A DNA stretch of 31,280 nucleotides from CAKSIN01 sp964423705 (GTDB lineage: Bacteria > Bacillota > Clostridia > UMGS1810), in contig CAYRGA010000009.1 in assembly GCA_964423705.1 (NCBI GenBank), forward strand, positions 1 to 31,280, given 5' to 3'. The notes under the pieces are model-generated. The model saw only the letters and a list, made by a program, of their open reading frames with translations. It was not told where the DNA came from and did not search any database. Shown here one piece after another: positions 1-8,465 of the stretch; the stretch's first letter is position 1, and each line of letters opens with the position of its first letter. Made by a program: the position numbers and the translations under genes.

Positions 1-165
1 ATCATTAAGATTATATTACCATTTTGGAGTTTACACAAAATACGGGATATACCCGAATAGCATTACAAGTAAAAGATTACATTCCGACTTTTCAATGTTG
101 GTGCGGTGAAAATACGAAAGAATATGATAATATAGATATTTTACTAAATGATGATTTTTTTATAA

Positions 166-375
166 CTATTTTGTTTCGGCGTCCATTGTATCTTTGATAA
201 TATGTGATGCTTTTTTGACTATTAGCGGTGAGCATCCTTCGGGAGCATATTCTTCTACTGTTGTACGTGCAATATTAAGTAATCCGTCATAACCCTTTGT
301 GCTGCGCACATGTCTAATCCAAGTGTAATCGAAAGGTCGATTATCTTCAAGCACACGCAATGACGATGAACGCAA
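166..375 (-). pseudogene. Possible gene remnant, unknown 69-aa open frame
   Basis: I do not recognise this product. The frame begins with TTG directly after an in-frame TAA, has no visible ribosome site and no upstream room in frame, so if it is biological it is more likely the tail of a broken gene than an intact small gene. The residue mix is protein-like: a central WIRHVRSTKGYDGLLNIAR stretch and a lysine-rich helix near the end, with no low-complexity bias. No membrane segment or signal peptide is present. It points away from the tRNA terminator and has no operon partner. It could also be a chance open frame. Confidence 0.25.
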
Positions 376-486
376 AATTTATTTTAACATGCTGAATAAG
401 TTAAGAAATCGTTAATAATTTTGACTGCTTCATTGTGTACAAATTTAAACAGTTTTAAATAATTTTAAACATTACACAAATGATAA

Positions 487-526
487 AACCCTGTAATTAT
501 GCTGTATTTAGCGTAATTACAGGGTT
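487..526 (-). terminator. Rho-independent terminator of tRNA-Met
   Basis: Arms 487-502 and 511-526 form a 16-bp hairpin with one G-U pair around an 8-base loop. Read on the minus strand it starts 7 bases after the tRNA 3' end and is followed by a short T run (TTTT) from 488 downward. Position and orientation fit termination of the tRNA transcript. Confidence 0.8.
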
Positions 527-533
527 ACTGTTT

Positions 534-610
534 TGGTAGCGGCAGACGGATTTGAACCATCGACACTGCGGGTATGAACCGCATGCTCTAGCCAACTGAG
601 CTATGCCGCC
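534..610 (-). tRNA. tRNA-Met (CAT), elongator type, CCA encoded
   Basis: The reverse complement folds as a full cloverleaf of 77 bases. The acceptor arm GGCGGCA pairs with TGCCGCT, the anticodon stem TGCGG/CCGCA carries the loop TTCATAC (anticodon CAT), and the T-arm has the usual GGTTCGAATCC core. The 3' CCA is encoded at 534-536. A bacterial initiator tRNA would show an unpaired first base pair and three G-C pairs at the base of the anticodon stem. Neither is seen, and the acceptor sequence matches the usual Firmicute elongator Met form. A lysidine-modified Ile (CAT) tRNA is less likely. Confidence 0.96.
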
Positions 611-644
611 GTATTAATGCTTGTCAACTGCAAGCGACTTTGTT

Positions 645-673
645 ATTATAATATGTTTTTTTGAAAATGTCAA
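645..673 (-). promoter_or_regulatory. Consensus sigma-A promoter of tRNA-Met
   Basis: On the minus strand, TTGACA (668-673) is separated by exactly 17 bases from TATAAT (645-650). Both boxes are perfect consensus. The -10 box lies about 35 bases upstream of the mature tRNA 5' end, as expected for a strongly and constitutively expressed tRNA gene. Confidence 0.85.
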
Positions 674-822
674 TACCTTTATTGCAAAAAAATCACTTTT
701 TTCTGAATTTCTTGAAATTTTTTAAAATACAGTGTTTAAAATCACTATTTAGATTTAAATTATATTGAATATTTTGTTAATAATAAGGAAAAGCTATGTA
801 AAAAGATGAAAGGAAGAAAAAG

Positions 823-1080
823 ATGAAAACATTTGATTATGTGATAACCGATAAAGACGGAATACACGCACGTCCGGCAGGTGCTTTGGTAAATCTCGCA
901 AAGGCTTTTGATGATGAAATTATTATTTGCAAGGGCGATAAGCAGGCAGACGCAAAACGGCTTTTGTCAATTATGGGTCTGTGTATAAAATATGATGATA
1001 AAATATCCGTGACATCTATGGGAGATACCGAAGATAAATCAATAGCAAAACTTGAGGAGTTTTTCAGTAAAAATCTGTAG
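823..1080 (+). CDS. HPr-family phosphocarrier protein
   Basis: This 85-residue protein has HPr length. The active site GIHARPAG (residues 13-20) contains His15, which takes a phosphoryl group from enzyme I, and Arg17, which stabilises it. The regulatory site differs: aligned on the DAKR...MGL helix, position 46 is Arg, not the Ser that HPr kinase modifies in classical Firmicute HPr. It may therefore work as a phosphocarrier, or in another role, without CcpA-linked seryl control. A good AAAGGAAG ribosome site precedes the ATG. It is a single-gene unit, closed by a terminator, and no PTS permease is nearby. I leave the symbol blank because many Clostridia have several HPr-like paralogues (ptsH, crh-like). 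Confidence 0.92.
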   Translation: MKTFDYVITDKDGIHARPAGALVNLAKAFDDEIIICKGDKQADAKRLLSIMGLCIKYDDKISVTSMGDTEDKSIAKLEEFFSKNL

Positions 1081-1103
1081 TTATAGATTCAGATTTTAAA
1101 TTC

Positions 1104-1134
1104 GAGGCAGGGATAGCTTCCCCGCCTTATTTTT
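1104..1134 (+). terminator. Rho-independent terminator after HPr
   Basis: AGGC-A-GGG (1105-1112) pairs with CCC-C-GCCT (1120-1127), with one internal A/C mismatch and a loop of about 7 bases, followed by TATTTTTG. It starts 24 bases after the HPr stop codon. Confidence 0.65.
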
Positions 1135-1205
1135 GTGTGCATGCACAAAGCAAAAAAATGCTCAAATGCCACTGAAATACTGTAAAAAATGCATAATTTT
1201 ACAAG

Positions 1206-1267
1206 TAGAAATTTATACCTATTTAAGTACATAGATGGTTTTTAGAAAAAAGGCGATTTGTTAAAAT
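1206..1267 (+). promoter_or_regulatory. Putative activator-dependent promoter of the locus
   Basis: The 13-mer TAGAAATTTATAC at 1206-1218 recurs exactly at 24905-24917, before the last gene of the island. In both places a TAAAAT -10 box follows at nearly the same distance (1262-1267 here, 56 bases from motif start; 55 bases at the other copy). CAT and GTTT blocks are also conserved between them, at 1230-1232 and 1238-1241 here. No good -35 box is present at either site, as expected when an activator recruits polymerase. The obvious candidate is the AraC-type regulator encoded at 21917. The predicted start near 1274 leaves a leader of about 108 bases. Confidence 0.5.
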
Positions 1268-1319
1268 TAATTATAATGAGCAGACTGCATAGTTTGCTTT
1301 GATACGAAAAATCATATTA

Positions 1320-1336
1320 CGGTATTATCAATACCG
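1320..1336 (+). repeat. Perfect 7-bp inverted repeat in leader
   Basis: CGGTATT and AATACCG flank ATC, followed by AATTGTTTTT. The repeat lies in the predicted untranslated leader, about 27 bases before the ribosome site AAGGTGAGG (1363-1371). It could be a weak attenuator hairpin or a repressor operator. No known riboswitch core was recognised around it. Confidence 0.4.
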
Positions 1337-1381
1337 AATTGTTTTTATTCTATACAAATTATAAGGTGAGGTTCAAAATTT

Positions 1382-4300
1382 ATGAATGTGAAAAAACTGT
1401 TGTCGTCAATACTTGCAATGACAGTGATAAACTCGGCTGTGCCTGTGACTTATGCCAGGGATACAGGGCAGAATACGCAGAGTTTTTATGAGGATTTTAA
1501 CGACGGCATGGCTTTTTGGAAAAATACCGGCTCTCAGATGCGTATAATCGACGGCTGCCTTACAACAGATGCATATAAAACGGTTGCCGTGACAGAGCTT
1601 CAAGGCGTGACTGCGAAAAAATACCGAGATTTTACAATGACTATAGAATTTACGATAAAGGAACTTGGCGATTGGTTCGGGATATACATAAGAGGCGGTA
1701 CGGATTCACAGATACATTTTGTAGTAAATCAAAACGGTTTTTATACCCTTCCTGCGGCAAAGACACAGCCTCCGGATTGCCGATATAAATTTGAAGAAGG
1801 CATAAAATACACGATGCGTATAACTGCCGAAGATACGACTGTTACCGCCGAAGTGAAGAAAGCATCTGAGAATAGTTATATCACCAAGTGGACCGGTGAA
1901 TTTGATGGCAGCGGAGCCGGTACGATATCATTCGCAAGTTATAGATGTATAGCGGCTATTGACAGTGTGGAGATTTCGGAAAAAGCCTTCGAACCTATAT
2001 ACTATTCAAAAAAGATTGTTAAAATTCCTGTCGGGCAAACTGTTTTGACACATTTTGAAAATAAAAACGGAGTTAAACCCGACAGCGTATCTTATACCTG
2101 TACTGGTGAGAATTTTTCGGTGGATTCGGACGGTGCTGTTACGGCAGGTACGGAAGAGGGCGATGATTGCGGATGCATAACAGCCACCGTGACAGTCGGT
2201 GATAAAACATATACAGCATCTTATGATGTGATACGAAGTTACCCGGTAACCGCTTTGAACGGCGGCGGTAAATATTGTGAAATGACGGTTGGAGATACAA
2301 AAAATATTTTGGTGGGTATTTCACCGTCGAACGCTTCAAACAATGAACTTGAATGGAAAACAAGCAATCCCGAAGCAATCGAACTTGTCGGTGATACTGT
2401 TCTTTCGAGAGGTGTGAGGGCGCTCAATCCGGCAAAAAATGTTCGTATTACCGCAAGGTCAAAGGAGAACAACAGCATCGTATACGATGAATACATAACG
2501 GTAAAAGGAAAAAGCTCGGAAATTAAAGCTCAGAAATTTGAAGTTGGCAATGTCAAACGAAAAATACCCACACACATGTTCGGATTGACTGTCAATACAG
2601 AGATGGCTATGCTTAAAAACGGGCAAGACAAAACCGTAATTAATGAATATGTCGACAGCCAAATTCCGAATCTTCGTGAGATGAAGGTTCAGCAGTTCAG
2701 AAAGTTTTTTGACGGTTATGACTATGTAAACGGCAAGTATTATAATGGTGATGATGTCGGATATTCCGTAAGTGATATGTACAGAGCGGCTAATGAGCTT
2801 GGCATACCGATAAACCTTACGCTTGATTATTATTATGACAGTACGGATAAAATATTGGGACTTATAGAGGAAATTAAAAAGGCAGCACCCGATACCGAGA
2901 TATGCCTCGGAATATTTGAAGAGGTGTACGACGGCAGAATGGAGGATTATGAGCCGCTTAAAATTGCCAAGGCAACAGATTATACGGATTTTCTTAAAAA
3001 GCTTTATCCTGCCGTTAAAGCTAAGTATCCGGATGTTAAAATCGGCGCTCCGTTGATAGACTATGTGTCAGATAGATTATATTCAAAAAGTAACAGCGAA
3101 CTTCTCGGAAAGTGGAATTCAACTATCTTGGCTAACAAGGACTACTTCGATGCTGTAGTTATACACGAATATTCCGGAAGTACAACCAATTCCACAACCG
3201 ATAAAACCACCAAAAGCGTTATGGAGGATTTTGCTATTGACTCTGCATCGATTAAATATGGTTTGAATTTACACAATAAATGGTTTGCCGATAAAGAAAT
3301 ATGGCTCAATGAATTCGGCGATTTGCCGATGAATCTTTTGTGGAAAGATGCCTCACAGAGCCGTGCCGCTCGTAACCAATATATGAAATCACTCGGAAAC
3401 GCCATGAGCTATATGCAGAGATTCTTCGACTGGACGGCTATAGATAACGTTACGATGGCAGCGTATTTTTTGTACAATGACAACCAGGGCTTCGGCTGCG
3501 TACAGAAAGCCACAGATGCAAAATCCGAATGTGATGTTCAAAAATATCCGTCATACTACACCTTGTCCGTTGTGGGCGATGTTTTTGAAAAGAACACACA
3601 TATATATCCGCTCGTTACCGATATGGAGGATACGGATTTGTTCTATAAGCATAGTGTAAATCCCGGAGATGATATGAAGGTGGATGTTTCCCGCTTGAAT
3701 GCATGGGCATTCGGCGATGGTGAGAATATTAATGAAGCGGTTTTTGTAAATAATTCGGAATACGATATAAAGGTTTATCTGCCCGGATACATGCTTAAAA
3801 AGCGTATGGTCTACGGTGACGGTTCCAATCCGGTGCCGAAGCTTGCGGTAAATGACGGAGATTTGTTTACGGATAATGTCGATGACATACCACTGCCGGA
3901 ATATTATGATGAATCAATGCCGCATGAAAGCTTTATATTAATGAAGCCTTATTCGATATTGAGGGCAGATTTGATACCGGATGTAAACGGTGAGCAGGTT
4001 ATACCCGACCCGAAAAATGAGATTAAGCCGCATTTAACCGAGATAGTCGATGACAGCTTTGAAAATGGCTTTGAACAGTGGGATAATGAAAATAACTGGG
4101 AAATAACAGCTGACGGTAAGCTTAAGCTTGACGGCGCACATTGGAATACGGTATTGGAACCCAAATCAAAGATTGCTTCCGAAAGTTTAACTGTAGAGTA
4201 TGATGTATACGGTTATTCAAAAAGAATGTATATACAGTTTTACAATGCGGATAACCCCGAAGAAATCCTGTATGTTCGCGTTATGGATGAAAAGGACGGA

Positions 4301-4975
4301 ATGTCAAATGCGGAGGTTATGGATTTGAAGGGTAAATATCATAAATTCGGTGTTTCGGCAAATACGCGAGGCAAATGGCAGACGATAAAATTCGAGCTTA
4401 ATGACGGTCTTTTGTATTCTTATATAAAGGATAGTAACGAACCCGAATTTATCGAAGCACTTCATAAAAAGGGCAGACCGTATTCGTATGAATACCTTGA
4501 TGAAAACGGAAATAATGTGAGTATGCTCAGAAAAGGTGTAAAATACGGCATCAGAATTTATAACTATATTCACGAAGAAAGCGGAGATGAAATTTTAATT
4601 GACAATTTAAAGATAGCTGCTGCGGACACGGCTGTGAATATAACCGCTGCCGACGATTCATTTACATTGAAAAATCTTGACATTTATGTTAAAACCGACA
4701 GCGGATTTGAGCTGTCCGACCGACCTGTTTCGGGAACGGTAAATAAATTTATACCGAATTTTGAAGGTACTTTAAATGAAAATGATAAAGTCATAGCGGC
4801 TTTTTACAGTGACGGAGAATTGATAGATGCAGTTGTATCCGAGTATAAAAACGGTGCGGTAGAATGCGTAGCATCGGCTGACGGTGACAGAAAGACCACA
4901 TCGGTTAAATTCATGATATGGAAAAATGAAGACTTAACTCCCAAAATGAGAGCTGTCGAATATATATTAAATTAA
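1382..4975 (+). CDS. Secreted multidomain predicted glycoside hydrolase (clan GH-A-like)
   Basis: This is a 1197-residue exoprotein. A signal peptide spans residues 1-26. A LamG-like beta-sandwich follows (about 33-200, starting FYEDFNDGMAFW), then two Big_2-like Ig domains (about 208-285 and 287-375). A predicted (beta/alpha)8 barrel covers about 385-745, with candidate catalytic glutamates in LGIFEE (E513/E514) and in IWLNEFG (E644). This is the acid/base and nucleophile layout of clan GH-A, with strand VVIHEYSG between them. A linking beta domain, a second LamG-like domain (about 888-1080) and a C-terminal module with KFMIWKNEDLTP (about 1090-1197) complete it. It is paralogous to the protein at 18538-21747. 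Family and substrate are unknown; GH39, GH51 or GH86 relatives are possible. It is the first gene of the island, 11 bases before the permeases. Confidence 0.65.
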   Translation: MNVKKLLSSILAMTVINSAVPVTYARDTGQNTQSFYEDFNDGMAFWKNTGSQMRIIDGCLTTDAYKTVAVTELQGVTAKKYRDFTMTIEFTIKELGDWFGIYIRGGTDSQIHFVVNQNGFYTLPAAKTQPPDCRYKFEEGIKYTMRITAEDTTVTAEVKKASENSYITKWTGEFDGSGAGTISFASYRCIAAIDSVEISEKAFEPIYYSKKIVKIPVGQTVLTHFENKNGVKPDSVSYTCTGENFSVDSDGAVTAGTEEGDDCGCITATVTVGDKTYTASYDVIRSYPVTALNGGGKYCEMTVGDTKNILVGISPSNASNNELEWKTSNPEAIELVGDTVLSRGVRALNPAKNVRITARSKENNSIVYDEYITVKGKSSEIKAQKFEVGNVKRKIPTHMFGLTVNTEMAMLKNGQDKTVINEYVDSQIPNLREMKVQQFRKFFDGYDYVNGKYYNGDDVGYSVSDMYRAANELGIPINLTLDYYYDSTDKILGLIEEIKKAAPDTEICLGIFEEVYDGRMEDYEPLKIAKATDYTDFLKKLYPAVKAKYPDVKIGAPLIDYVSDRLYSKSNSELLGKWNSTILANKDYFDAVVIHEYSGSTTNSTTDKTTKSVMEDFAIDSASIKYGLNLHNKWFADKEIWLNEFGDLPMNLLWKDASQSRAARNQYMKSLGNAMSYMQRFFDWTAIDNVTMAAYFLYNDNQGFGCVQKATDAKSECDVQKYPSYYTLSVVGDVFEKNTHIYPLVTDMEDTDLFYKHSVNPGDDMKVDVSRLNAWAFGDGENINEAVFVNNSEYDIKVYLPGYMLKKRMVYGDGSNPVPKLAVNDGDLFTDNVDDIPLPEYYDESMPHESFILMKPYSILRADLIPDVNGEQVIPDPKNEIKPHLTEIVDDSFENGFEQWDNENNWEITADGKLKLDGAHWNTVLEPKSKIASESLTVEYDVYGYSKRMYIQFYNADNPEEILYVRVMDEKDGMSNAEVMDLKGKYHKFGVSANTRGKWQTIKFELNDGLLYSYIKDSNEPEFIEALHKKGRPYSYEYLDENGNNVSMLRKGVKYGIRIYNYIHEESGDEILIDNLKIAAADTAVNITAADDSFTLKNLDIYVKTDSGFELSDRPVSGTVNKFIPNFEGTLNENDKVIAAFYSDGELIDAVVSEYKNGAVECVASADGDRKTTSVKFMIWKNEDLTPKMRAVEYILN

Positions 4976-4986
4976 GGAGATGCGAT

Positions 4987-5910
4987 ATGAAAAAAACAAA
5001 TTCAATTTCAAAATCACCGAGCGCATTTAAGCGGTTTTTCAAAGAAAACGGTTCGGCATATCTTATGGTTATGCCGTCGCTTATAATGTTTTGCCTTCTG
5101 ACGCTATATCCGCTTTTGTGGGTAATTATAAATATGTTTTATGATACCGACGGTGTAACATATAAGATATTTATCGGACTTGATAATTTTAAAAGAGTAC
5201 TTTGTGACAGCATGTGGTGGAATTCCGTGCTTAATACACTTGAGTTTGCATTAAAGCTTTTAGTGTTTCAGGTTCCTATTGCCATTGTACTCGCGGCTGT
5301 ATTGAACAAAAAAGTTCCGGGACGCGGATTTTTCAGAGGGGCTTACTATATGCCGGCTATAACCAGTGCAGCGGTAATGAGTCTGGTGTTTTCGTTTATG
5401 TTTTCGCCGTACAACGGTGTTATCAATCAGATTTGTGCCAAATTCGGTATCGGTGAAATTAATTGGTTCGAGAATCCTAAAATGGCTATGTGGATGTGTG
5501 TCATGTTTTCTCTTTGGGCATCGTTTGGTCATAATATGCTCTTGGTGCTTTCAGGACTTCAGGGTATACCGCTTGACGTATATGAAAGCGCATCACTTGA
5601 CGGTGCTTCGGAAATCAGACAGTTCTTTTCAATCACCTTGCCGATGCTTCTGCCGGTTCTCAGAACTGTCGTTATGCTTTCGCTTATAGGAGCACTGCAG
5701 GGCATGGATTCTATATTGGTTTTGACAAACGGCGGTCCGAGTCACGCTACGGAGGTTATGCCGCTGTATATATATAATCAGTTTTTTGCAGGCTCTACCA
5801 TGCCTCAGTACGGCTATGGCGCAGCTTGCGGAGTTACGGCTTCCTTTGTTATAGGAATCATAACGGTTATATATAATCTGTTTTCCAAAAAAGCCGAGGA
5901 GGTGATGTAA
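4987..5910 (+). CDS. Sugar ABC transporter permease, MalF/UgpA type
   Basis: This 307-residue inner-membrane protein has six predicted hydrophobic segments, the first near residues 25-50. The loop that docks the ATPase is present near 199-220, but reads ESASLDGAS, a slightly degenerate EAA motif with the conserved Gly at 206, followed by the usual LP. It pairs with the next gene to form the channel of a CUT1-family oligosaccharide importer, fed by the lipoprotein at 17157. It starts 11 bases after the hydrolase gene behind AAGGAG, and its stop overlaps the next start by one base (TAATG), so the two permeases are translationally coupled. It resembles the YesP/LplB-style permeases that accompany YesM/YesN regulators. 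Confidence 0.92.
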   Translation: MKKTNSISKSPSAFKRFFKENGSAYLMVMPSLIMFCLLTLYPLLWVIINMFYDTDGVTYKIFIGLDNFKRVLCDSMWWNSVLNTLEFALKLLVFQVPIAIVLAAVLNKKVPGRGFFRGAYYMPAITSAAVMSLVFSFMFSPYNGVINQICAKFGIGEINWFENPKMAMWMCVMFSLWASFGHNMLLVLSGLQGIPLDVYESASLDGASEIRQFFSITLPMLLPVLRTVVMLSLIGALQGMDSILVLTNGGPSHATEVMPLYIYNQFFAGSTMPQYGYGAACGVTASFVIGIITVIYNLFSKKAEEVM

Positions 5911-6761
5911 TGAAAAAGAATGATGCTTTAAAGGTCCATGTATCGCATTTTCTTTTGTTTTTGCTTTTGGTAGCTATAACGGTTATCACCGTTTTTCCGA
6001 TAGCATATTCGCTGTCAGGTGCTTTTAAGGAAAACATGGAGCTACTTTCAAGCGGTAAGTTTTTCCCAGAGAAAATCACTTTTAGCAATTACATATATGC
6101 GTGGGAAAACGTGAAGTTTTTCAGAAATGCATTAAACAGCGTGATAGTGTCGATTGCGGTTGTACTTTTTGCACTTATCATATCATCTATGGCGGGATAC
6201 GCTCTTACCAGAAAGAAATTTCCGGGGAGCGGGATAATAAATACAGTATATCTGTGGTCGATGTTTTTGGCACTGGGTTCTGCAACATTGTATCCGACAT
6301 ATCAGCTGTGTATCGATTTAAAACTTAATTCAAGCCTTTTCGGACTTGTGTTTGTATCTGTCGGAGCACAGGTGTATAACATTATTCTGGTAAAGGGATA
6401 TATATTGGGCGTTCCGAAGGAATATGACGAAGCCGCTTCGATAGACGGCTGCGGATTCTTTTCCATTTATCTGCGTGTTATATTGCCGCTTATAAAGCCG
6501 GTACTTGGAGTTATATCATTGTTTGCTTTCGTAGGCTCATGGAATTCGTATTTGATGCCCATGATTCTCACTGCCGGAAATCCGGCTATAAAGACCCTTG
6601 CGGTCGGAATCGTTGAAATGAAAACGAACGGCGAAATGGCGACCTTGTGGTCTGTAATACTGGCGGGTGCAAATATATCTATCGTACCTATAATTATAGT
6701 TTATATTTTGGCAAACAAACAGTTTATATCGGGTCTTACACTCGGTGGATTAAAAGGATAA
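5910..6761 (+). CDS. Sugar ABC transporter permease, MalG type
   Basis: This is the second channel subunit, 283 residues with six predicted membrane segments. A classical EAA loop runs from Y172 (YDEAASIDG; E174, A175, A176, G180) into VILPLIKPVL, and the protein ends in the FISGLTLGGLKG tail typical of MalG/YesQ-type permeases. The start codon overlaps the stop of the partner gene by one base. No ATPase gene lies beside it or anywhere in the window, so energy presumably comes from a shared MsmK/UgpC-type ATPase encoded elsewhere. Confidence 0.93.
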   Translation: MKKNDALKVHVSHFLLFLLLVAITVITVFPIAYSLSGAFKENMELLSSGKFFPEKITFSNYIYAWENVKFFRNALNSVIVSIAVVLFALIISSMAGYALTRKKFPGSGIINTVYLWSMFLALGSATLYPTYQLCIDLKLNSSLFGLVFVSVGAQVYNIILVKGYILGVPKEYDEAASIDGCGFFSIYLRVILPLIKPVLGVISLFAFVGSWNSYLMPMILTAGNPAIKTLAVGIVEMKTNGEMATLWSVILAGANISIVPIIIVYILANKQFISGLTLGGLKG

Positions 6762-6779
6762 TAAAAAAGGGGAGATATT

Positions 6780-8465
6780 ATGAAGAAAATAGTCAGCTTA
6801 ATGTCGGCGGCACTTTTGGTTATGAGTGCCAATGCGGCAACAATCACAAGTGTTGACAAGGATATCGTCAATGCAACTGTCACTGTAAAGGGTGAGGGCA
6901 TGCATCCGAACGAAACCGCAGGAATTTGGGTAACATATCCGTCGGTCGCATCTGTTACGGACGGTAAGCAGTCAAACACTATCGCATATGTCGGTGAAGT
7001 CAAAGCCGACAGCGACGGTGATTTTAAACATGACATACTTATGCCGGAAAGCACAAACAAGCAGGTGATAAATTTTGATGTAAAGCTTGTATCACCCGAC
7101 GGTACCAAGGAAACCGCTGTTCTTAAATACATTGATAACGATGGCTTGGAACAGACACTTTTAAACATAAAGCAGTCGAAGGATTCAAGTGAAATGTACG
7201 GTTATTTTGCTGTTACCGCCGAGGCTCTTGATGTAAAGCTCCTTGAGCCTTGGACAACCTTGAAAAATCAGTCGGCTGTTTTAAACGGTGCCTATTCGGT
7301 GCGCGACAGCTTTGACAGTTTCACGTCTGTGCAAAACGAGCTTAATTACAGAATATTGCAATGCGCTTTAAGCGAAGCCGAAACAACCGATGAATTTTAT
7401 GCACTTATCGACAAATACGACAGTATGGTTGATTCGACACTTTTTGATGAAGGCTACAACGATATGCCCGCTGAAGTTTTAAGCGATTTTAAAACAAGAT
7501 TTTTTGATAACCGCAATGCGCTTGACGGTTCGGCAGATTCGCTTAAATATACTCTCAGAGAATCAGTGCTTTTGTCATATGTGGCAAAGCTTGACAGGAA
7601 TGCACCGCTCATAAAAATGCTTGAAAATTATGCGGATGTGCTTATTCACGAGGACAGCTCCATGAAAAGCGTAATGGACGAGTATAAAAAAGATGACGCC
7701 AAGAAGATAGATGTATGCAATGCACTTCTTAAGGACAGAACAACGACAATTTCTGCTATGAATACAGTTATTAAAGCGGCATTTAATGATGATGATAACG
7801 GCGGCTCCGGCAACTCGTCGGGTGGTTCGTCGAACGGCAGGAGCACAAGCATGTCGGTGGACAGCGGATTTGTCCCCGGCACTGTTACAGACGTTCCGTC
7901 TTCTGAATTTGCTGACCTCAGAAAAGAGCATTTCGCATATAATGCCGTGGATTACCTCACAAAAAATAACGTAATAAACGGCTATTTTGAAAACAGCACC
8001 AAACTTTTTAAACCTCAAAATGAGATAAGCCGTGAGGAATTTTTGAAGCTTGTCTATACAGCCTTTGACTTCGAGATTTCCGACGGTGAAAATGGCTTTG
8101 CTGACGTAGTGAAGGATTCATGGTATGAAAAATTCGTAATTTCTGCGGCAAATGACGGCATCGTAAACGGTATCGGTGAAGGTATTTTCGGTACAGGCAG
8201 ACAAATTACACGTGAGGACATGGCGGTTATGATTTACCGTGTCTTGCAGAAAAAAGGTACAGCCCTCGCGCAGTCGCAAACTTCATCTTTTGCCGATGAT
8301 GCTTTGATTGCCGACTATGCAAAAGAAGCGGTTAATTATCTTAAAAGTACAGGTATTGTTTCGGGGGATGAATCGGGAAGCTTTAATCCGAAGTCAAATG
8401 CTACCAGAGGTGAAGCTGCGAAAATATTGTATGAAATAGTTATTCGTATGGGAGGTAAAAACTGA
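6780..8465 (+). CDS. SLH-domain surface protein
   Basis: This 561-residue exported protein has a signal peptide (about residues 1-19, MSANA-A cleavage). An N-terminal beta-rich region (about 20-115) resembles a small Ig-like fold, followed by an alpha-rich segment (about 120-335). A Gly/Ser/Asn linker (about 337-356) leads to three C-terminal SLH repeats near 377-430, 439-490 and 504-556, with the repeat motifs ISREE, ITRED and ATRGE. SLH domains bind pyruvylated secondary cell-wall polymer, so the protein should be anchored to the wall with its N-terminal part displayed. It lies between the permeases and the enzymes of the island. Its stop overlaps the start of the next gene. No catalytic motif is seen; a scaffold or glycan-binding role is inference. 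Confidence 0.85.
   Translation: MKKIVSLMSAALLVMSANAATITSVDKDIVNATVTVKGEGMHPNETAGIWVTYPSVASVTDGKQSNTIAYVGEVKADSDGDFKHDILMPESTNKQVINFDVKLVSPDGTKETAVLKYIDNDGLEQTLLNIKQSKDSSEMYGYFAVTAEALDVKLLEPWTTLKNQSAVLNGAYSVRDSFDSFTSVQNELNYRILQCALSEAETTDEFYALIDKYDSMVDSTLFDEGYNDMPAEVLSDFKTRFFDNRNALDGSADSLKYTLRESVLLSYVAKLDRNAPLIKMLENYADVLIHEDSSMKSVMDEYKKDDAKKIDVCNALLKDRTTTISAMNTVIKAAFNDDDNGGSGNSSGGSSNGRSTSMSVDSGFVPGTVTDVPSSEFADLRKEHFAYNAVDYLTKNNVINGYFENSTKLFKPQNEISREEFLKLVYTAFDFEISDGENGFADVVKDSWYEKFVISAANDGIVNGIGEGIFGTGRQITREDMAVMIYRVLQKKGTALAQSQTSSFADDALIADYAKEAVNYLKSTGIVSGDESGSFNPKSNATRGEAAKILYEIVIRMGGKN

Noticed and set aside
534..610. tRNA as an attachment site for an integrated element
   Set aside because: No integrase gene and no repeated tRNA 3' end were seen in the window; the island's right edge is a plain terminator.
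7575..8018. 147-aa minus-strand open frame
   Set aside because: It lies wholly inside the SLH-protein gene, is rich in Cys, Arg and Ile runs typical of an antisense shadow frame, and has no ribosome site of its own.
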